A DNA stretch of 64,000 nucleotides from Delphinus delphis (GCF_949987515.2 NC_082694.2:62618080-62682079), one strand, 5' to 3'. Shown: positions 35,174-48,020, counted from the first letter of the stretch. Notes: generated from the sequence alone by a model not told the origin. Numbers and translations are program-made.

Positions 35174-36059
35174 ATGTCACAGATGAAGGAGCAAGGTAAA
35201 AACCTACAAGACCAAATAAATGAAGAGGAAATAGGAAATCTACCTGAAAAAGAATTCAGAGTAAAGATAGTAAATATGATCCAGAATCTCAGAAATAGAA
35301 TGGAAGCACGGATTGAGAAAATACAAGAAATGTTTACCAGAGATCTAGAAGAACTAAAGAACAAACAAATAGAGATGAACAACACAATAACTGAAATGAA
35401 AAATAGACTAGAAGGAATCAATAACAGAATAACTGAGGCAGAAGAACAAATAAATGAGCTGGAAGACAAAATGGTAGAAATAACTGCTGAGGAGCAGAAT
35501 AAAGAAAAAAGAATGAAAAGAATTGAAGACAATCTTAGAGACTTCTGGGACAACATTAAATGCACCAACATTCCAAATATAGGGGTCCAAGAAGAAGAAG
35601 AGAAAAAGAAAGGGATTGAGAAAATATTTGAAGAGGTTATAGTTGAAAACTTCCCTAATATGGGAAAGGAAATACTCACCCAAGTCCAGGAAGCAGAGAG
35701 TCCCATACAGGATAAACCCTAGGAAAAACACACCAAGACACATATAAATCAAACTAACAAAAATTAAATGCAAAGAAAAAATATTAAAAGCAGCAAGCAA
35801 AAAACAAAATATAACATACAAAGGAATCCCCATAAGGTTATCAGCTGATTTTTCAGCAGAAACACTTGAGGCCAGAAGGGAGTGGCAGGATATAATTAAA
35901 GTGATGAAAGAGAAAAACCTACAACCAAGATTACTCTACCCATCAAGGATCTCATTCAGATTCCATGGAGAAGTCAACAGCTTTCCAGACAAGTGAAAGC
36001 TAAGAGAATTCAGCACCACCAAACCAGCTTTACAATAAATGCTAAAGAAACTTCTCTAG
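35174..36059 (+). pseudogene. L1 ORF1, best-preserved N-terminal half, frameshifted, copy 2
   Basis: Open for 182 codons from MSQMKEQGKNLQDQINEEEI. Residues about 25-130 are a charged, heptad-like coiled coil ('EELKNKQIEMNNTITEMKNR'), as in ORF1p trimers, followed by the start of the RNA-recognition part ('DNIKCTNIPNIGVQEEEE'). A 2-base loss near 35690 compared with copy 4 shifts the frame, and the open stretch ends at 35722. The C-terminal RNA-binding part continues in another frame to the expected TAG at 36057-36059, with an extra CAA-to-TAA stop at 36036-36038. Unlike copies 1 and 4 it has no TGA in the 'INI.. IG' segment. Confidence 0.9.
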
Positions 36060-36117
36060 GCAGGAAACACAAGAGAAGAAAAAGATCCAGAAAAACAAAC
36101 CAAAAACAATTAAAAAA

Positions 36118-39100
36118 ATGGTAATAGGAACATACATATTGATGATAACCTTGAATGTAAATGGATTAAATGCCCCAACCAAAGGACACAAACTGGCTGA
36201 AAGGTTACAAAAAAAAGACCCATATATATGTTGTGTACCAGAGACCCATTTCAGACCTAGGGACACAAACAGACTGAAAGTGAAGGGATGGAAAAAGATA
36301 TTCCATGCAAATGGAAAGCAAAAGAAAGCTGGAGTAGCAATACTCGTATCAGATAAAATAGACTTTAAAATAAAGACTGTTACAAGAGATAAGGAGGGAC
36401 ACTACATAATGATCAAAGGATCAATCCAAGAAGAAGATATAACAATTATAAATGTTTATGCACCCAACATAGGAGCACCTCAATACATAAGGCATATGCT
36501 AACAACCATGAAAGGAGAAATCAACAGTAACACAATACTAGTAGGGGATTTTAACACTCCACTTACACCAATGGACAGATCATCCAAAATGAAAATAAAT
36601 AAGGAAACACAAGCTTTAAATGACCCAATAGGCCAGACAGATCTAATTGATATTTATGGAACATTCAACCCCAAAGTGGCAGAAGACACTCTCTTCTCAA
36701 GTGCACATGAAACATTCTCCACCATAGATCACATCTTGGGTCACAAATCTAGCCTTGGAAAATTTAAGAAAATTGAAATCATATCAGACATCTTTTCTGA
36801 CCACAATGCTATGAGACTAGAAATCAATTACAGGAGAAAAGTACAAATACAATGAGGCTAAACAGTGTGTTACTAAATAATCAAGAGGTCACTGAAGAAA
36901 TCAAAGATATAAAAAAATACATAGAAAGAACTGACAATGAAAACACGATGACTCAAAACCTATGGGATGCAGCAAAAGCATTTATAGCAATACAATCTTA
37001 GCTCAAGAAACAAGAAAAATCTCAAATAAACAATCTAATGCTACATTTAAAACAACTAGAGAAAGAACAAAGAAAACTCAAAGTCAGTAGACGGAAAGAA
37101 ATCATAAAGATCAGAGTAGAAATAAATGAAATAGAAATTTAAAAAATAGCAAAGATCGATAAAACAAAAGCTGTTTCTTGGGGAAGATAACCAAAGTTGA
37201 TAAATTCTTAGCCAAACTCATCAAGAAAAAAAAGGGAGAGGATGAAAGTGAATAAAATTAGAAATGAAAAAGGAGAAATCACAACTGGCACTGCAGAAAT
37301 ACAAAAGATTATAAGAGATTACTACAAACAACTATATGCCAATAAAATGGAACCATGAAGAAATGGACAAATTCTTGTAAAGGTGCAATTTTCCAAGACT
37401 GAACCAGGAAGAATTAGAAAATATAAACAGACCTATAACAAGTAATGAAATTGAAACCATAATTAAAAATCCTCCAACAAACAATAGTCCAGGACCAATC
37501 GCTTCACAGACGAATTCTATCAAACATTTAGAGAACTAACACCCATCCTTCTGATACTCTTCCAGGAAATTGCAGAGGGAGAAACACTCTTAAATTCATT
37601 CTACAAAGCCACAATCACCCTGATATGAAAACCAGAAAAAGATACCACAAAAAAAGAAAATTATAGACTAATATCCCTGATGAACATAGTGCAAAAATCC
37701 TGAACAAAATACTAGCACACAGAATCCAACAGCACATTAAAAGGATCATACACCATGATCAAGTGAGATTTATCCAAGGGATGCAATGATTCTTCAATAT
37801 ATGCAAATCAATCAATGTGACACACAATATTAACAAATTAAGGCATAAAAACCATATGATCATCTCAATAGGTGAAGAAAAAGCTTTTGACAAAATTCAA
37901 TACCCATTTATAATAAAAGCTCTCCAGAAAATGGGCATAGAGGGAACATAACTCATCATAATAAAGGCTATATATGACAAATCCACAACAAGCATCATAC
38001 TCAATGGTGAAAAAATGAAAGCATTTCCACTAAGATCAGGAACAAGACAAGGATATCCACTCTTGCCCCTCTTATTCAACATAGTTTTGGAAGTCGTAGC
38101 CACAGAAATCAGAGAAGAAAAAGAAATAAAATTGGGAAAGAAGAAGTAAAACTGTCACTGTTTTCCAATGATATGATACTATACATAGAGAATCCTAAAA
38201 ATGCCACCAGAAAACTACTAGAGCTAATCAATGAATTTGGTAAAGTTGCAGAATACAAAATTAAGGCACAGAAATCTCTTGCATTCCTATACACTAATGA
38301 TGAAAAATCTGAAAGAGAAACTAAGGAAACACCCATTTACCATTGCAACAAAAAGAATAAAATACCTAGGAATAAACCTGCCTAAGGAGGAGAAAGATTT
38401 TACTCAGAAAACTACAAAACACTGATGAAAGAAATCAAAGATGACATAAACGGATGAGAAATATACCATCTTCTTGGATTGGAAGAATCAATATTGTGAA
38501 AATGACTATACTACCCGAAGCAATCTACACATTCAAGGCAATTCCCTTCAAATTACCAACGGCATTCTTCACAGAACTAGAACAAAAAATTTTACAATTT
38601 GTATGGAAACACAAAGGACCCCAAATAGCAAAAGCAATCTTGAGAAAGAAAAACGGAGTTGGAGGAATCAGGCTCCCTGATTTCAAACTATACGACAAAA
38701 CTACAGTAATCAAGACAGTATGGTACTCGCACAAAAACAGAAATATAGATAAATGGAACAGGATAGAAAGCCCAGAGATAAACCCACGCACATATGGGCA
38801 CCTAATTTATGACAAAGGAGGCAAGAGCATACAGTGGAGAAAAGACAGCCTCTTCAACAAGTGGTGCTTGGAAATCTGGAGAGCTACATGTAAAAGAATG
38901 AAATTAGATCATGACGTAACACCATACAGAAAAATAAACTCCAAATGGATTAGAGACTTAAATGTAAGACCAGACACTATAAAACTCTTGGAGGAAAATA
39001 TAGGAAAAACATGCTATGACATAAACCACAGCAAGATCTTTTTTGACTCACCTCCTAGAGTGACAGAAATAAAAACAAAAATAAACAAATTGGGAGTTAA

Positions 39101-39870
39101 TCAAACTTAAAGCTTTTGTACAGCAAAGGAAACCATAAACAAGACCACAAGACAACCCTCAGAATGGGAAAAAATATTTGCAAATGAACCAACTGACAAA
39201 GGATTAAATCTCCAATATATACAAAGAGCTCATGGAGCTCAATATCAAGAAAATAAACAATACAGTTAAAAAATGGGCAGAAGACCTAAATAGACATTTC
39301 ACCAAGGAAGACATACAGATGGTCTAGAGGCACAAGAATAGATGCTCAATATCACTAATTATTAGAGAAATGCAAATCAAAACTGCAATGAGGTATCACC
39401 CCATGCCGGTCAGCATGGCCATTAGCAAAAAATCTAGAAACAACAAATGCTGGAAAGGGTGTGGTGAAAATGGAACCATCCTGCACTGTTGGTGGGAATG
39501 TAAATTGATACAACCGCTATGGAAAACATGGAGGTTCCTTAAAAAACTAAAAATAGAACTACCATATGACCCAGCAATCCCACTACTGGGCATATACCCT
39601 GAGAAAACCATAATTCCAAAAGAGACATGTACCACAGTATTCACTGCAGCACTATTTACAATAGCCATGACATGAAACCAACCTAAATGTCCATTGACAG
39701 ATGATAAACAAGATGTGGCACATACAATGGAATATTACTCAGCCATAAAAAGAAACGAAATTGAGTTATTTGTAGTGAGGTGGATGGACCTAGAGTCTGT
39801 CATACAGAGTGAAGTAAGTCAGAAAGAGAAAAACAAATACCGTATGATAATACATATATATGGAATGTAA
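36118..39870 (+). pseudogene. L1 ORF2, intact endonuclease domain, dead reverse transcriptase, copy 2
   Basis: The first 245 codons are open and cover nearly the whole APE-type endonuclease. Visible motifs are NVNGLN (active-site Asn), PETHF (Glu), YAPNIGAPQ, GDFNTP (Asp and Asn) and near the end SDHNAM (Asp-His pair). The frame stops at 36853-36855. Further pieces include the reverse-transcriptase region with the FADD site changed to Phe-Ser-Asn-Asp (38161-38172). A 218-codon C-terminal block (38454-39110) and a Cys-rich tail (39370-39675; [19 protein letters not shown]) follow. The total span is 1,251 codons, near the expected length. Stops and frameshifts between blocks exclude a working enzyme. 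Confidence 0.93.
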
Positions 39871-40212
39871 AAAAAAAAAAAAAAAGTTACTGATGAACCT
39901 AGTTCCAGGGCAGGAATAAAGAGGTATACATAGAAAATTGATTTGAGGACATGGGGTGGGAGGGCAATGCAGGGGTGAAGAGAGAGTAGTATCAACATAT
40001 ATACCCTACCAAATGTAAAGTATTGGCTAGTGGGAAGCAGCAGCATAGCAGGGAGATCAGCTCGGCGGTTTGCAATGACCGAGAGGGGTGGGATAGGGAG
40101 GATGGGAGGGAAGCTCAAGAGGGAGGGGATATGGGGAAATGTGTATGAATATAACAACAAAAGAAACTAACACAGTATTGTGAAGTAATTATACTCCAAA
40201 ATAATAATAATA

Positions 40213-40997
40213 AGACCTCAAAAGCAAACAGTGTCCCCTGCTAGCTCAAATGTTATGTGATTAACTGAGAGAGTATATAGTGAATTTGATTATGTTGGAT
40301 TTTAAGCAATTATAGAAATGACAAATACATGCAAAATTCAGCAGGTATAAGTTCAGAAGTTTCAAGATGGTCTGCATTGTATAAAGTATAATGAACTTTA
40401 CATTTCTTGGAAACCTTTCCATGGTTAATAAAAGTTAATCATTCCTTAAATAAAGCTATGTGAGCACTTCAACTTTCTATAAAGGAGTTAAAATCAAACC
40501 ACTCTAATTTCTACATTTTTCTTTTGCTCCTTTCTAATAGGAGAACTATAAACTTGAACCTTCAATAATATCAGAGCCATTGATGTAGCCATTTATTTTT
40601 AAAAGGCATTCTATAGCATACTAATCGTTGAATCTAGAAGCTCTCCATTGATATTCCATTTAATAAACAAGCCAGACACATTTATTTTAAAGTTCAGGTT
40701 TAATTAAAAGATAAAACTAGAGTGAGAGAATGGCGATGGAAAGAGGAATGTTGAAATTTTTTGCTTATTATTACAGAGCAGCTGCTTTTATTTTTAACTA
40801 ATCTCCATTAATGTCAAATAAAAAGGTAGAATTCTTATACGTTTTTGCACTTTCCTTGTTACCTGCTTCCCTCGGGAAATTGCTTGCATTTCCTCATTCT
40901 GGGTTGAAATTCTGTATGAGCTCTTTATTGTCTGGCTGAAAAATTCTGAGAAGTAGTTGTCATAGAGTTTATTTTTGAAATTAAAACACTCTCATTT
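40213..40997. other. Unassigned AT-rich DNA
   Basis: Nothing recognised between L1 copy 2 and the L2 fragment. Confidence 0.55.
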
Positions 40998-41150
40998 AAT
41001 TAGCAATATTTGCTAAACACCTCTGTTTTAGGTTTTGGGGTATTAAGCAGTGAATAAACAGACCCAAAAAACCAAAAACAAACATACAAACAAACAAAAC
41101 AAACAAAAAGTCCTACCTTGCTGGAACTTACTTTATAATGAATGTACATT
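40998..41150 (-). mobile_element. L2 LINE 3' end fragment, antisense
   Basis: 'gcaatatttgctaaacacct', 'gtattaagcagtgaataaac' and 'tccta-ccttgctggaactta' follow the antisense L2 terminus. An A/CAAA-rich run (41063-41108) sits within it. Confidence 0.65.
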
Positions 41151-41557
41151 TCAGACTCAAGTACAGCTACATATGAATATTAAAAATTTAAGACTAACAG
41201 AGAGCTAGTCTGTTAACTATTAAGACTAACAGTTATTTTTTTTGCAGAAAAAAAAAACTGATTACATTTTCAAAGATTGTGTTTGGATGTCTAAAATTTT
41301 TCAGTATCTGCTTTCAGTACAAAGATAAGAAAGGCCTTACGTTGGTACAGGAGAAATGTGAAGAAGGAGAAAGTTGTAGAGTGGAACTAAAATGTGTCTG
41401 TAAGATGTGCCAGGAGAAACTAGCTCCCCAAGGCTTGGCTCTCCCAGGGTTTCTTAGTAAATAAGCCACATGCCCTCAGAAGCTACTGAGTTGCATCATG
41501 GCCTTCCCCTTTCCTAAAGTGTCCAGATATAGATAGAAAGAAGAATGAAAACTAGTG
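41151..41557. other. Unassigned DNA
   Basis: A 61-codon frame (41279-41464) follows a T-run plus 'gcag' that could be mistaken for a splice acceptor, but there is no matching donor or homology known to me. Otherwise nothing seen. Confidence 0.5.
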
Positions 41558-41664
41558 GAGAGTTCCCTGGTGGTCCAGTGGTTAGGACTCAGAACTGTCA
41601 CTGCCATGGTCCGGGTTCAGTCCCTGGCCAGGAAACCAAAAATCTGTAAGCCGCGTGACTTGGC

Positions 41665-41700
<36 letters not shown>
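41558..41700 (+). mobile_element. CHR-type tRNA-derived SINE with long pure poly(A), sense
   Basis: Head 'gagttccctggtggtcca' lies over the A box (around 41571-41581, TGGTCCAGTGG). A B box follows (around 41615, GGGTTCAGTCC), then a short body and 35 uninterrupted A residues (41666-41700). This is the 'gttaggactc' head type, different from the three 'gttgagagtc' copies. The unbroken A-tail suggests a fairly young insertion. Possible target-site duplication of about 8 bases (AAAACTAG / AAAACTAC) is weak. Confidence 0.92.
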
Positions 41701-41702
<2 letters not shown>

Positions 41703-41871
41703 AAAACTACAGAAATAGCCCTGTATGAATTTCTGAGCCTATATGTTCCTTAAGGATAAAAAATATACAATTCATGTAAGAGAATTTCTTTTTGAGATAA
41801 AATATACCACATTTTCTATTAATATTAAGTTTAAAACATATGCAAATACTACCACGTAAAAGAATGTAACA

Positions 41872-44800
41872 AAACATGAGAAGGAAAAGACCTACAATAA
41901 CAAACCCAAAACAATTAAGAAAATGGTAATAGGGAAATACATACTGATAATTATCTTAAATGTAAATGGACTAAATGCTCCAACCAAAAGACATAGGCTG
42001 AATGGATACTAAAACAAGACCCATATATATGCTGTCTACAAGAGACCCACTTCAGACCTAGAGACACATACAGACTGAAAGTGAGGGGATGGAAAGAGAT
42101 ATTCCATGCAATGGAAATCAGAAGAAAGCTGAGTAGCTATTCTCATATCAGACAAAATAGACTTTAAAACAAAGACTATTACAAGAGACAAAAAAGGACA
42201 CTACATAACGATCAAGGGATCAATCCAAGAAGAAGATATAACACTTGTAACTATCTATGCACCCAACATAGGAGCACCTCAATACATAAGGGAAATAATA
42301 ACGGCCATAAAAAGGAAAATCAATAGTACCACAATCAGGGTAGGGGACTTTAACACCCCACGTTCACCAATGGACAGATCATCCAAAATGAAAATAAATA
42401 AGGAAACACAAGCTTTAAATGATACATTAAACAAGATGAACATAATTGATATTTTTAGGATATTCCATCCAAAAACAACAGAATACACTTTCTTCTCAAG
42501 TGCTCATGGAACATTCTCCAGGACAGATCATAGCTTGGGCCACAAATCAAGCCTTGGTAAATTTAAGAAAAGTGAAATTATATCAAGTTATCTTTTCTGA
42601 CCAAAACGTTATGAGACTACATATCAATTACAGGAAAAAATCTGTAAAAAGTACATACACATGGAGGCTAAAAAATACACTATTTAAAAACAAAGAGATC
42701 ACTGAAGAAATCAAAGACGAAATCAAAAATTGCCTAGAAACAAAAAACAATGAAAACACGATGACCCAAAACCTATGAGATGTAGCAAAAGCAGTTCTAA
42801 GAGGGATACAATCCTACCTTAAGTAACAAGAAACATCTCAAATAAACAACCTAACCTTACACCTAAAGCAATTAGAAAAAGAAGAACAGAAAAAAAAAAA
42901 CCCAAAGTTAGCAGAAGGAGAGAAATCATAAAGATCAGATTAGAAATAAATGAAAAAGAAACAAAGGAAACAATGGCAAAGATCAAGAAAACTAAAAGAT
43001 GGTTTTTGAGAAGATAAACAAAATTGTTAAACCATTAGCCAGATTCATCAAGAAAAAAAGGGGGAAGACTCAAATGAATACAATTAGAAATGAAAAAGGA
43101 GAAGTAACAACTGACACTGCAGAAATAAAAGGATCACAAGAGATTACTACAAGCAACAATATGCCAATAAAATGGACAACCTGGAAGAAATGGACAAATT
43201 CTTAGAAATGCACAACCTTCTGAGACTGAACCAGGAAGAAGTAGATATATGAAGAGAACAATCACAAGCACTGAAATTGAAACTGTGATTAAAAATCTCC
43301 CAACAAACAAAAGCCAAGAACCAGATGACTTCACAGGCAAATTCTATCAAACATTTAGAGAAGAGCTAATACCTTTCCTTCTCAAACTCTTCCAAAATAC
43401 AGCAGAGGAAGGAACACTCCTAAACTCATTCTACGAGGCCACCGTCACCCTGATACCAAAACCAGACAAAGATGTCACAAAAAAAGAAAACTACAGACCA
43501 ATATCACTGGTAAGCATAGATACAAAAATCCTAAACAAAATATTAGCAAACAGGATCCAACAGCACACTAAAAGGATCATATACTATGATCAAGTGGAAC
43601 TTATCCCAGGAGTGAGGATTCTTCAATATATGCAAATCAATCAATGTGATACACCATATTAATAAATTGAAGGAGAAAAACCATATGATCATCTCAATAG
43701 ATGGAGAGAACGCTTTTGACAAAATTCAACACCCATTTATGATAAAAACCCTCCAGAAAGTAGGCATAAGAGGGAACTTACCTCAACATAATAAAGGCCT
43801 TATATGACAAACCCACAGCCAACATGGTCCTCAATGGTGAAACACTGAAACTATTTCCACTAAGATCAGGAACAAGACAAGGTTGCCCACTCTCACCACT
43901 ACTATTCAACATAGCTTTGGAAGTTTTAGCCATGCAATCATAGAAGAAAAAGAAAGAAAAGGAATCCAAATTCGAGAAGAAGAAGTAAAACTGTCACTGT
44001 TTGCAGATGACATGATACTATACATAGAGAATCCTAAAGATGCTACCAGAAAACTACTAGAGCTAATCAATGAACTTGGTAAAGTACCAGGATACAAAAT
44101 TAATGCACAGAAATCTCTTGCATTCCTATACACTAATGATGAAGAATCTGAAAGTGAATTTAAGAAAACACTCCCATTTACCACTGCAACATAAAGAATA
44201 AAATACCTAGGAATAAACCTACCTAAGGAGACAAAAGACCTGTATGCAGAAAATTATAAGACACTGATGAAAGAAATTTAAGATGATATAAACAGATGGG
44301 GAAGTATACCATGTTCTTGGGTTGGAAGAATCAACATTGTGAAAATGACTATACTACGCAAAGCAATCTACAGATTCAATGCAGTCCCTATCAAACTACC
44401 CTCGGCATTTTTCACAGAACTAAAGAAAAAATTTCATTTGTATGGAAACACAAAAGACCCCAAATAGCCAAAGCAATCTTGAGAAAGAAAAACGGGGTTG
44501 AAGGAATCAGGCTCCCTGACTTCAGGCTATACTACAAAGCTGCAGTTATTAAGACAGGATGGTACCGGCACACAAACAGAAATATAGATCAATGGAACAG
44601 GATAGAAAGCCCTGAGATAAACTCACACACACATGGTCACCTTATCTTTGAAAAACAGAGGCAAAAATATACAATGGAGAAAGGACAGCCTCTTCAATAA
44701 GTGATGCTGGGAAAACTGGACAGCTACATGTAAAAGAATGAAATTAGGACACTCCCTAACACCATACACAAAAAATAAACTCAAAATAGATTAAAAACCT

Positions 44801-46094
44801 AAATGTAAGGCCAGACACTATCAAACTCTTACAGGAAAAAAAAGGCAGAACACTCTATGACATAAATCATGGCAAGATCCTTTTCGACCCACCTACTAGA
44901 GAAATGGAAATAAAAACAAAAATAAACAAATCAGACCTAATGAAACTTAAAAGCTTTTGAACAGCAAAGGAAACCATAAACAAGACCAAAAGACAACCCT
45001 CAGAATTGGAGAAAATATTTGCAAATGAAGCAACTGACAAAGGATTAATCTCCAAAATTTACAAGCAGCTCATGCAGCTCAATATCAAAAAACCAAACAA
45101 CCCAATCAAAAATGGGCGGAAGACCTAAATAGACATTTCACCAAAGAAGATATACAGACTGCCAACAAACTCATGAAACCATGCTCAACATCATTAATCA
45201 TTAGAGAAATGCAAATCAAAACTACACTGAGATATCATCTCACACCATTCAGAATGGCCATCATCAAAAAATCTACAAACAATAAATGCTGGAGAGTGTG
45301 TGGAGAAAAGGGAACCCTCATACACTATTGGTAGGAATGTAAACTGATACAGCCACTATGGAGAACAGTACGGAAGTTACTTAAAAAATTAAAAATAGAA
45401 CTACCATACGACCCAGTGTCCCACTACTGGGTATATACCCTGAGAAAACCATAATTCAAAAAGAGTCATGTACCACAATGTTCACTGCAGCTCTATTTAC
45501 AATCGCCAGGACATGGAAGCAACCTAACTGTCCATCGACAGATGAATGGATAAAGAAGATGTGGCACATACATACAATGGAATATTACTCAGCCATAAAA
45601 AGGAACGAAATTGAGTTATTTGTAGCGAGGTGGATGGACCTAGAGTCTCATACAGAGTGAAGTAAGTCAGAAAAGAAAAACAAATACTGTATGTTAACAC
45701 ATATATATGAAATCTAAAAAAAAAAAAGGTCATGAAGAACCTAGGGGTAAGACGGGAATAAAGACGCAGACCTACTAGAGAACGGACTTGAGGACACGGG
45801 GAGGCGAAAGGGTAAGCTGTGACAAAATGAGAGAGTGGTAGTGTATATATGGACATATATACACTACCAAATTTTATATAGATAGCTAGTGGGAAGCAGT
45901 TGTATAGCACAGGGAGACCAGCTCAGTACTTTGTGACCAGCTAGAAGGGTGGAATAAGGAGGGTGGAAAGGAGGCAGACACAAGAGGGAAAAGAGATGGG
46001 GAAATATGTATATGTGTAACTGATTCACTGTGTTATAAATCAGAAACTAACACACCATTGTAAAGCAATTATACTCCAATAAAAATGTTAAAAA
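41872..46094 (+). mobile_element. 5'-truncated L1 LINE (copy 3), starts just before ORF2
   Basis: 4.2 kb beginning in the ORF1-ORF2 spacer ('gagaaggaaaagacctacaa') and running through ORF2 and the 3' UTR to 'tatactccaataaaaatgtt'. A 9-bp target-site duplication AATGTAACA flanks it at 41863-41871 and 46095-46103. No 5' UTR or ORF1 was ever integrated, so this copy had no promoter of its own. Confidence 0.95.
41923..45717 (+). pseudogene. L1 ORF2, frameshifted, reverse-transcriptase FADD kept, copy 3
   Basis: Full ORF2 span (3,795 nt) but with many indels, the first within the opening codons (an extra base near 41932). Readable blocks are part of the endonuclease (42370-42600) ending at a one-base insertion near 42595, the pre-RT region (43249-43662; '[20 protein letters not shown]') and the reverse-transcriptase palm (43883-44194). 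In this palm the catalytic Phe-Ala-Asp-Asp survives at 44000-44011. It is the only one of the four long copies with the motif unchanged. The thumb and Cys-rich tail are present but broken by stops. Confidence 0.92.
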
Positions 46095-46239
46095 AATGTA
46101 ACATTTTATTAATTCTTTAAATCTATGGAATCACAATGTTAAAAAATTCATTAAAGGAGAAAAAAGTTAGTTTTATTCACATAGTATATTAAAACAGCAA
46201 AGAAATTGACCACAAACCACTTAATAAAGTGTTTTTACA

Positions 46240-46425
46240 AATATAATCTAATTTGATCTTCAGTACAAGCTATTATAGTTATTATTTTATAATCATCCTT
46301 CTACACACGAATCCGAAAGCTAACTGATTGAATGGCTTACCCAAGATGATAGAACTAATCATTACCCAAGTCAGAACTCAAAACTCAGGTGTAACAGCTC
46401 CAAACCACACGGAATTTCCACTGAT
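46240..46425 (-). mobile_element. MIR SINE, antisense
   Basis: 'ttattttataatcatccttc', 'gaatggcttacccaagatga', 'caagtcagaactcaaaactc', 'taacagctccaaacc' are antisense MIR blocks. Confidence 0.75.
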
Positions 46426-46462
46426 ATAGCTTTTCAAGTGACTGATCAATGCAGAAGGTTTT

Positions 46463-46675
46463 GTTTTGTTTTGCTTTAAACATCTTTATTGGAGTATAAT
46501 TGCTTTACAGTAGTGTGTTAGTTTCTGCTTTGTAACAAAGTGAATCAGTTATACATATACATATATCCCCATATCTCTTCCCTCTTGCATCTCCCTCCCT
46601 CCCACCCTCCCTATCCCACCCCTCTAGGTGGTCGCAAAGCACTGAGCTGATATGCGGCTGCTTCCCACTAGCTAT
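46463..46675 (-). mobile_element. Short 5'-truncated L1 3' end, antisense
   Basis: Antisense of the L1 3' UTR: 'catctttattggagtataat' at the left (3') end and 'cttcccactagctata' at the truncated end. A probable 7-bp target-site duplication AGGTTTT flanks it (46456-46462 and 46676-46682). It is the only clear antisense member of the young L1 group in this part of the window. Confidence 0.92.
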
Positions 46676-46854
46676 AGGTTTTACATTTTCCCCTGGCCAT
46701 TTTGGTTGGTTGTTCTGTAATCACAACAGCCTGCAGTGTAATATGGGCTTGCTCTGCCTCTGAGCAACAAACTCTTTACCAGAACCTTAACTGGAAGTTG
46801 AAGCAGTAAAAATGTGAATGCAGCAATGTCTAGATTCCCTGTAATGAATCTACT

Positions 46855-47047
46855 GTTAGGAGGCAGTAGGTGTGGGGTTAAGAGCACAGGATTTGAAGTT
46901 AAACATACATGAGTTCCTATTCCTATTCTTGTAACTATGGGCAATGTGAGAGTAGAAATCTTAATTACTTTCTCAAGGCTGCAATTTTCAATAATAATTA
47001 TAATAATAATGCATAACTCATAACATCATGATGGTTAAAGAACATAT
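46855..47047 (+). mobile_element. MIR SINE, sense
   Basis: 'gtgtggggttaagagcacag', 'tatgggcaatgtgagagtag', 'tactttctcaaggctgcaat' follow MIR from its tRNA-like head. L1 copy 4 is inserted at its far end. Confidence 0.8.
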
Positions 47048-47319
47048 AACAAGTACACAGGTATCTGGAAGATGGTGGAAGAGTAAGACAAGGAGAACAC
47101 CTTCCTCCCCACAGATACACCAGAAATACATCTACACGTGGAACAACTCCTACAGAAAACATAGTGAATGCTGGCAGAAGACCTCAGACCTCCCAAAAGG
47201 CAAGAAACCCCCCACGTACCTGGGTAGTGCAAAAGAAAAAAGAATAAACAGGGACAAAAGGATAGGGACGGGACCTGCACCAGTGGGAGGGAGCAGTGAA
47301 GGAGGCAAGGTTTTCACAC

Positions 47320-48020
47320 ACTAGGAAGCCCCTTCGCGGGCGGAGACTGCGGGTGGAGGAGGGGGAGAGCTTCGGGGCTGCGAAGGAGAGCACAGCAACA
47401 GGGGTGCGGAGGGCAAAGCGGAGAGATTCCCGCACAGAGGATCAAGGCCAACCGGCACTCACCAGCCCGAGAGGCTTGTCTGCTCACTCGCTGGGGCGGG
47501 CGGGGCTGGGAGCTGAGGCTTGGGCTTCAGTCAGAGTGCCGGGAGAGGACTGGGCTTGGCGGCCTGAACACAGCCTGCAGGGGGTTAGTGCACCACGGCT
47601 ACCTGGGAGGGAGTCCGGGGGAAAAGTCTGGGCCTGCCGAAGAGGCAAGAGACTTTTTCTTACCTCTTTGTTTCCTGGTGCGTGAGGAGTGGGGATTAAG
47701 AGCGCTGCTTAAAGGAGCTCCAGAGACGGGCGCGAGTCGCGGCTAAAAGCGCAGACCCCAGAGACGGGCAGGAGACACTAAGGCTGCTGCTGCCGCCACC
47801 AAGAAGCCTGTGTGCGAGCACAGGTCACTCTCCACACCCCATTTCCGGGAGCCTGTGCAGCCCGCCACTGCCAGGGTCCCGGGATCCAAGGTCAACTTCC
47901 CCGGGAGAACGCACGGCACGCCTCAGGCTCGTGCAACGTCACGCCGGCCTCTGACGCAGCAGGCACGCACCGCACTCCAGGCCCCTCCCTCCCCGCCCCC
48001 CCCCCCGCCCCCGCCCCCGG
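47320..48020 (+). promoter_or_regulatory. CpG-rich L1 5' UTR, likely former internal promoter
   Basis: CpG-rich for about 700 bases ('ccttcgcgggcggagactgc', 'cggcgctcg'-like blocks), in strong contrast to the AT-rich surroundings. L1 5' UTRs hold an internal Pol II promoter and often an antisense one; activity here is not visible from sequence. It ends in a C-rich tract (47981-48020). Open frames of 70-130 codons on both strands through it are not genes. Confidence 0.65.
47981..48020 (-). repeat. C-rich tract with G-quadruplex potential on the minus strand
   Basis: Five or more C-runs of four or longer within 40 bases ('cccctccctccccgcccc', then 'cccccgcccccgcccccgg'). On the minus strand these are G-runs with one- to two-base loops, which fits the G-quadruplex pattern. 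It is part of the L1 copy 4 5' UTR. Confidence 0.85.

Larger units (their letters stand above)
34174..40212 (+). mobile_element. Near full-length L1 LINE (copy 2) with a distinct GC-rich 5' region, inactive
   Basis: About 6.0 kb: GC-rich 5' region with internal repeats (34174 to about 34690), T-rich segment, pre-ORF1 region with a 20-base A-run (35138-35157), ORF1 (35174-36059), ORF2 (36118-39870), and a 3' UTR that ends in an AAT-repeat tail (40200-40212) instead of the usual 'ccaataaa'. The 5' region shares little with copies 1 and 4, although ORF1 and ORF2 are clearly of the same L1 lineage. No secure target-site duplication was found; 'aataatagctcaa' near 34160 and 'aataataagacctcaa' near 40203 are only loosely alike. 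Confidence 0.92.

Noticed and set aside
34975..35833. 243- and 141-codon minus-strand frames
   Set aside because: Antisense shadows of L1 ORF1 (Ser/Phe/Ile-rich, caused by the A-rich sense strand).
41222..41464. T-run plus 'gcag' followed by a 61-codon frame, resembling an exon
   Set aside because: No donor or recognisable protein, and the frame starts inside an A-run region beside repeats.
47320..48020. CpG-rich block as a host gene CpG island
   Set aside because: It lies wholly within L1 copy 4, downstream of its 5' end and target-site duplication.
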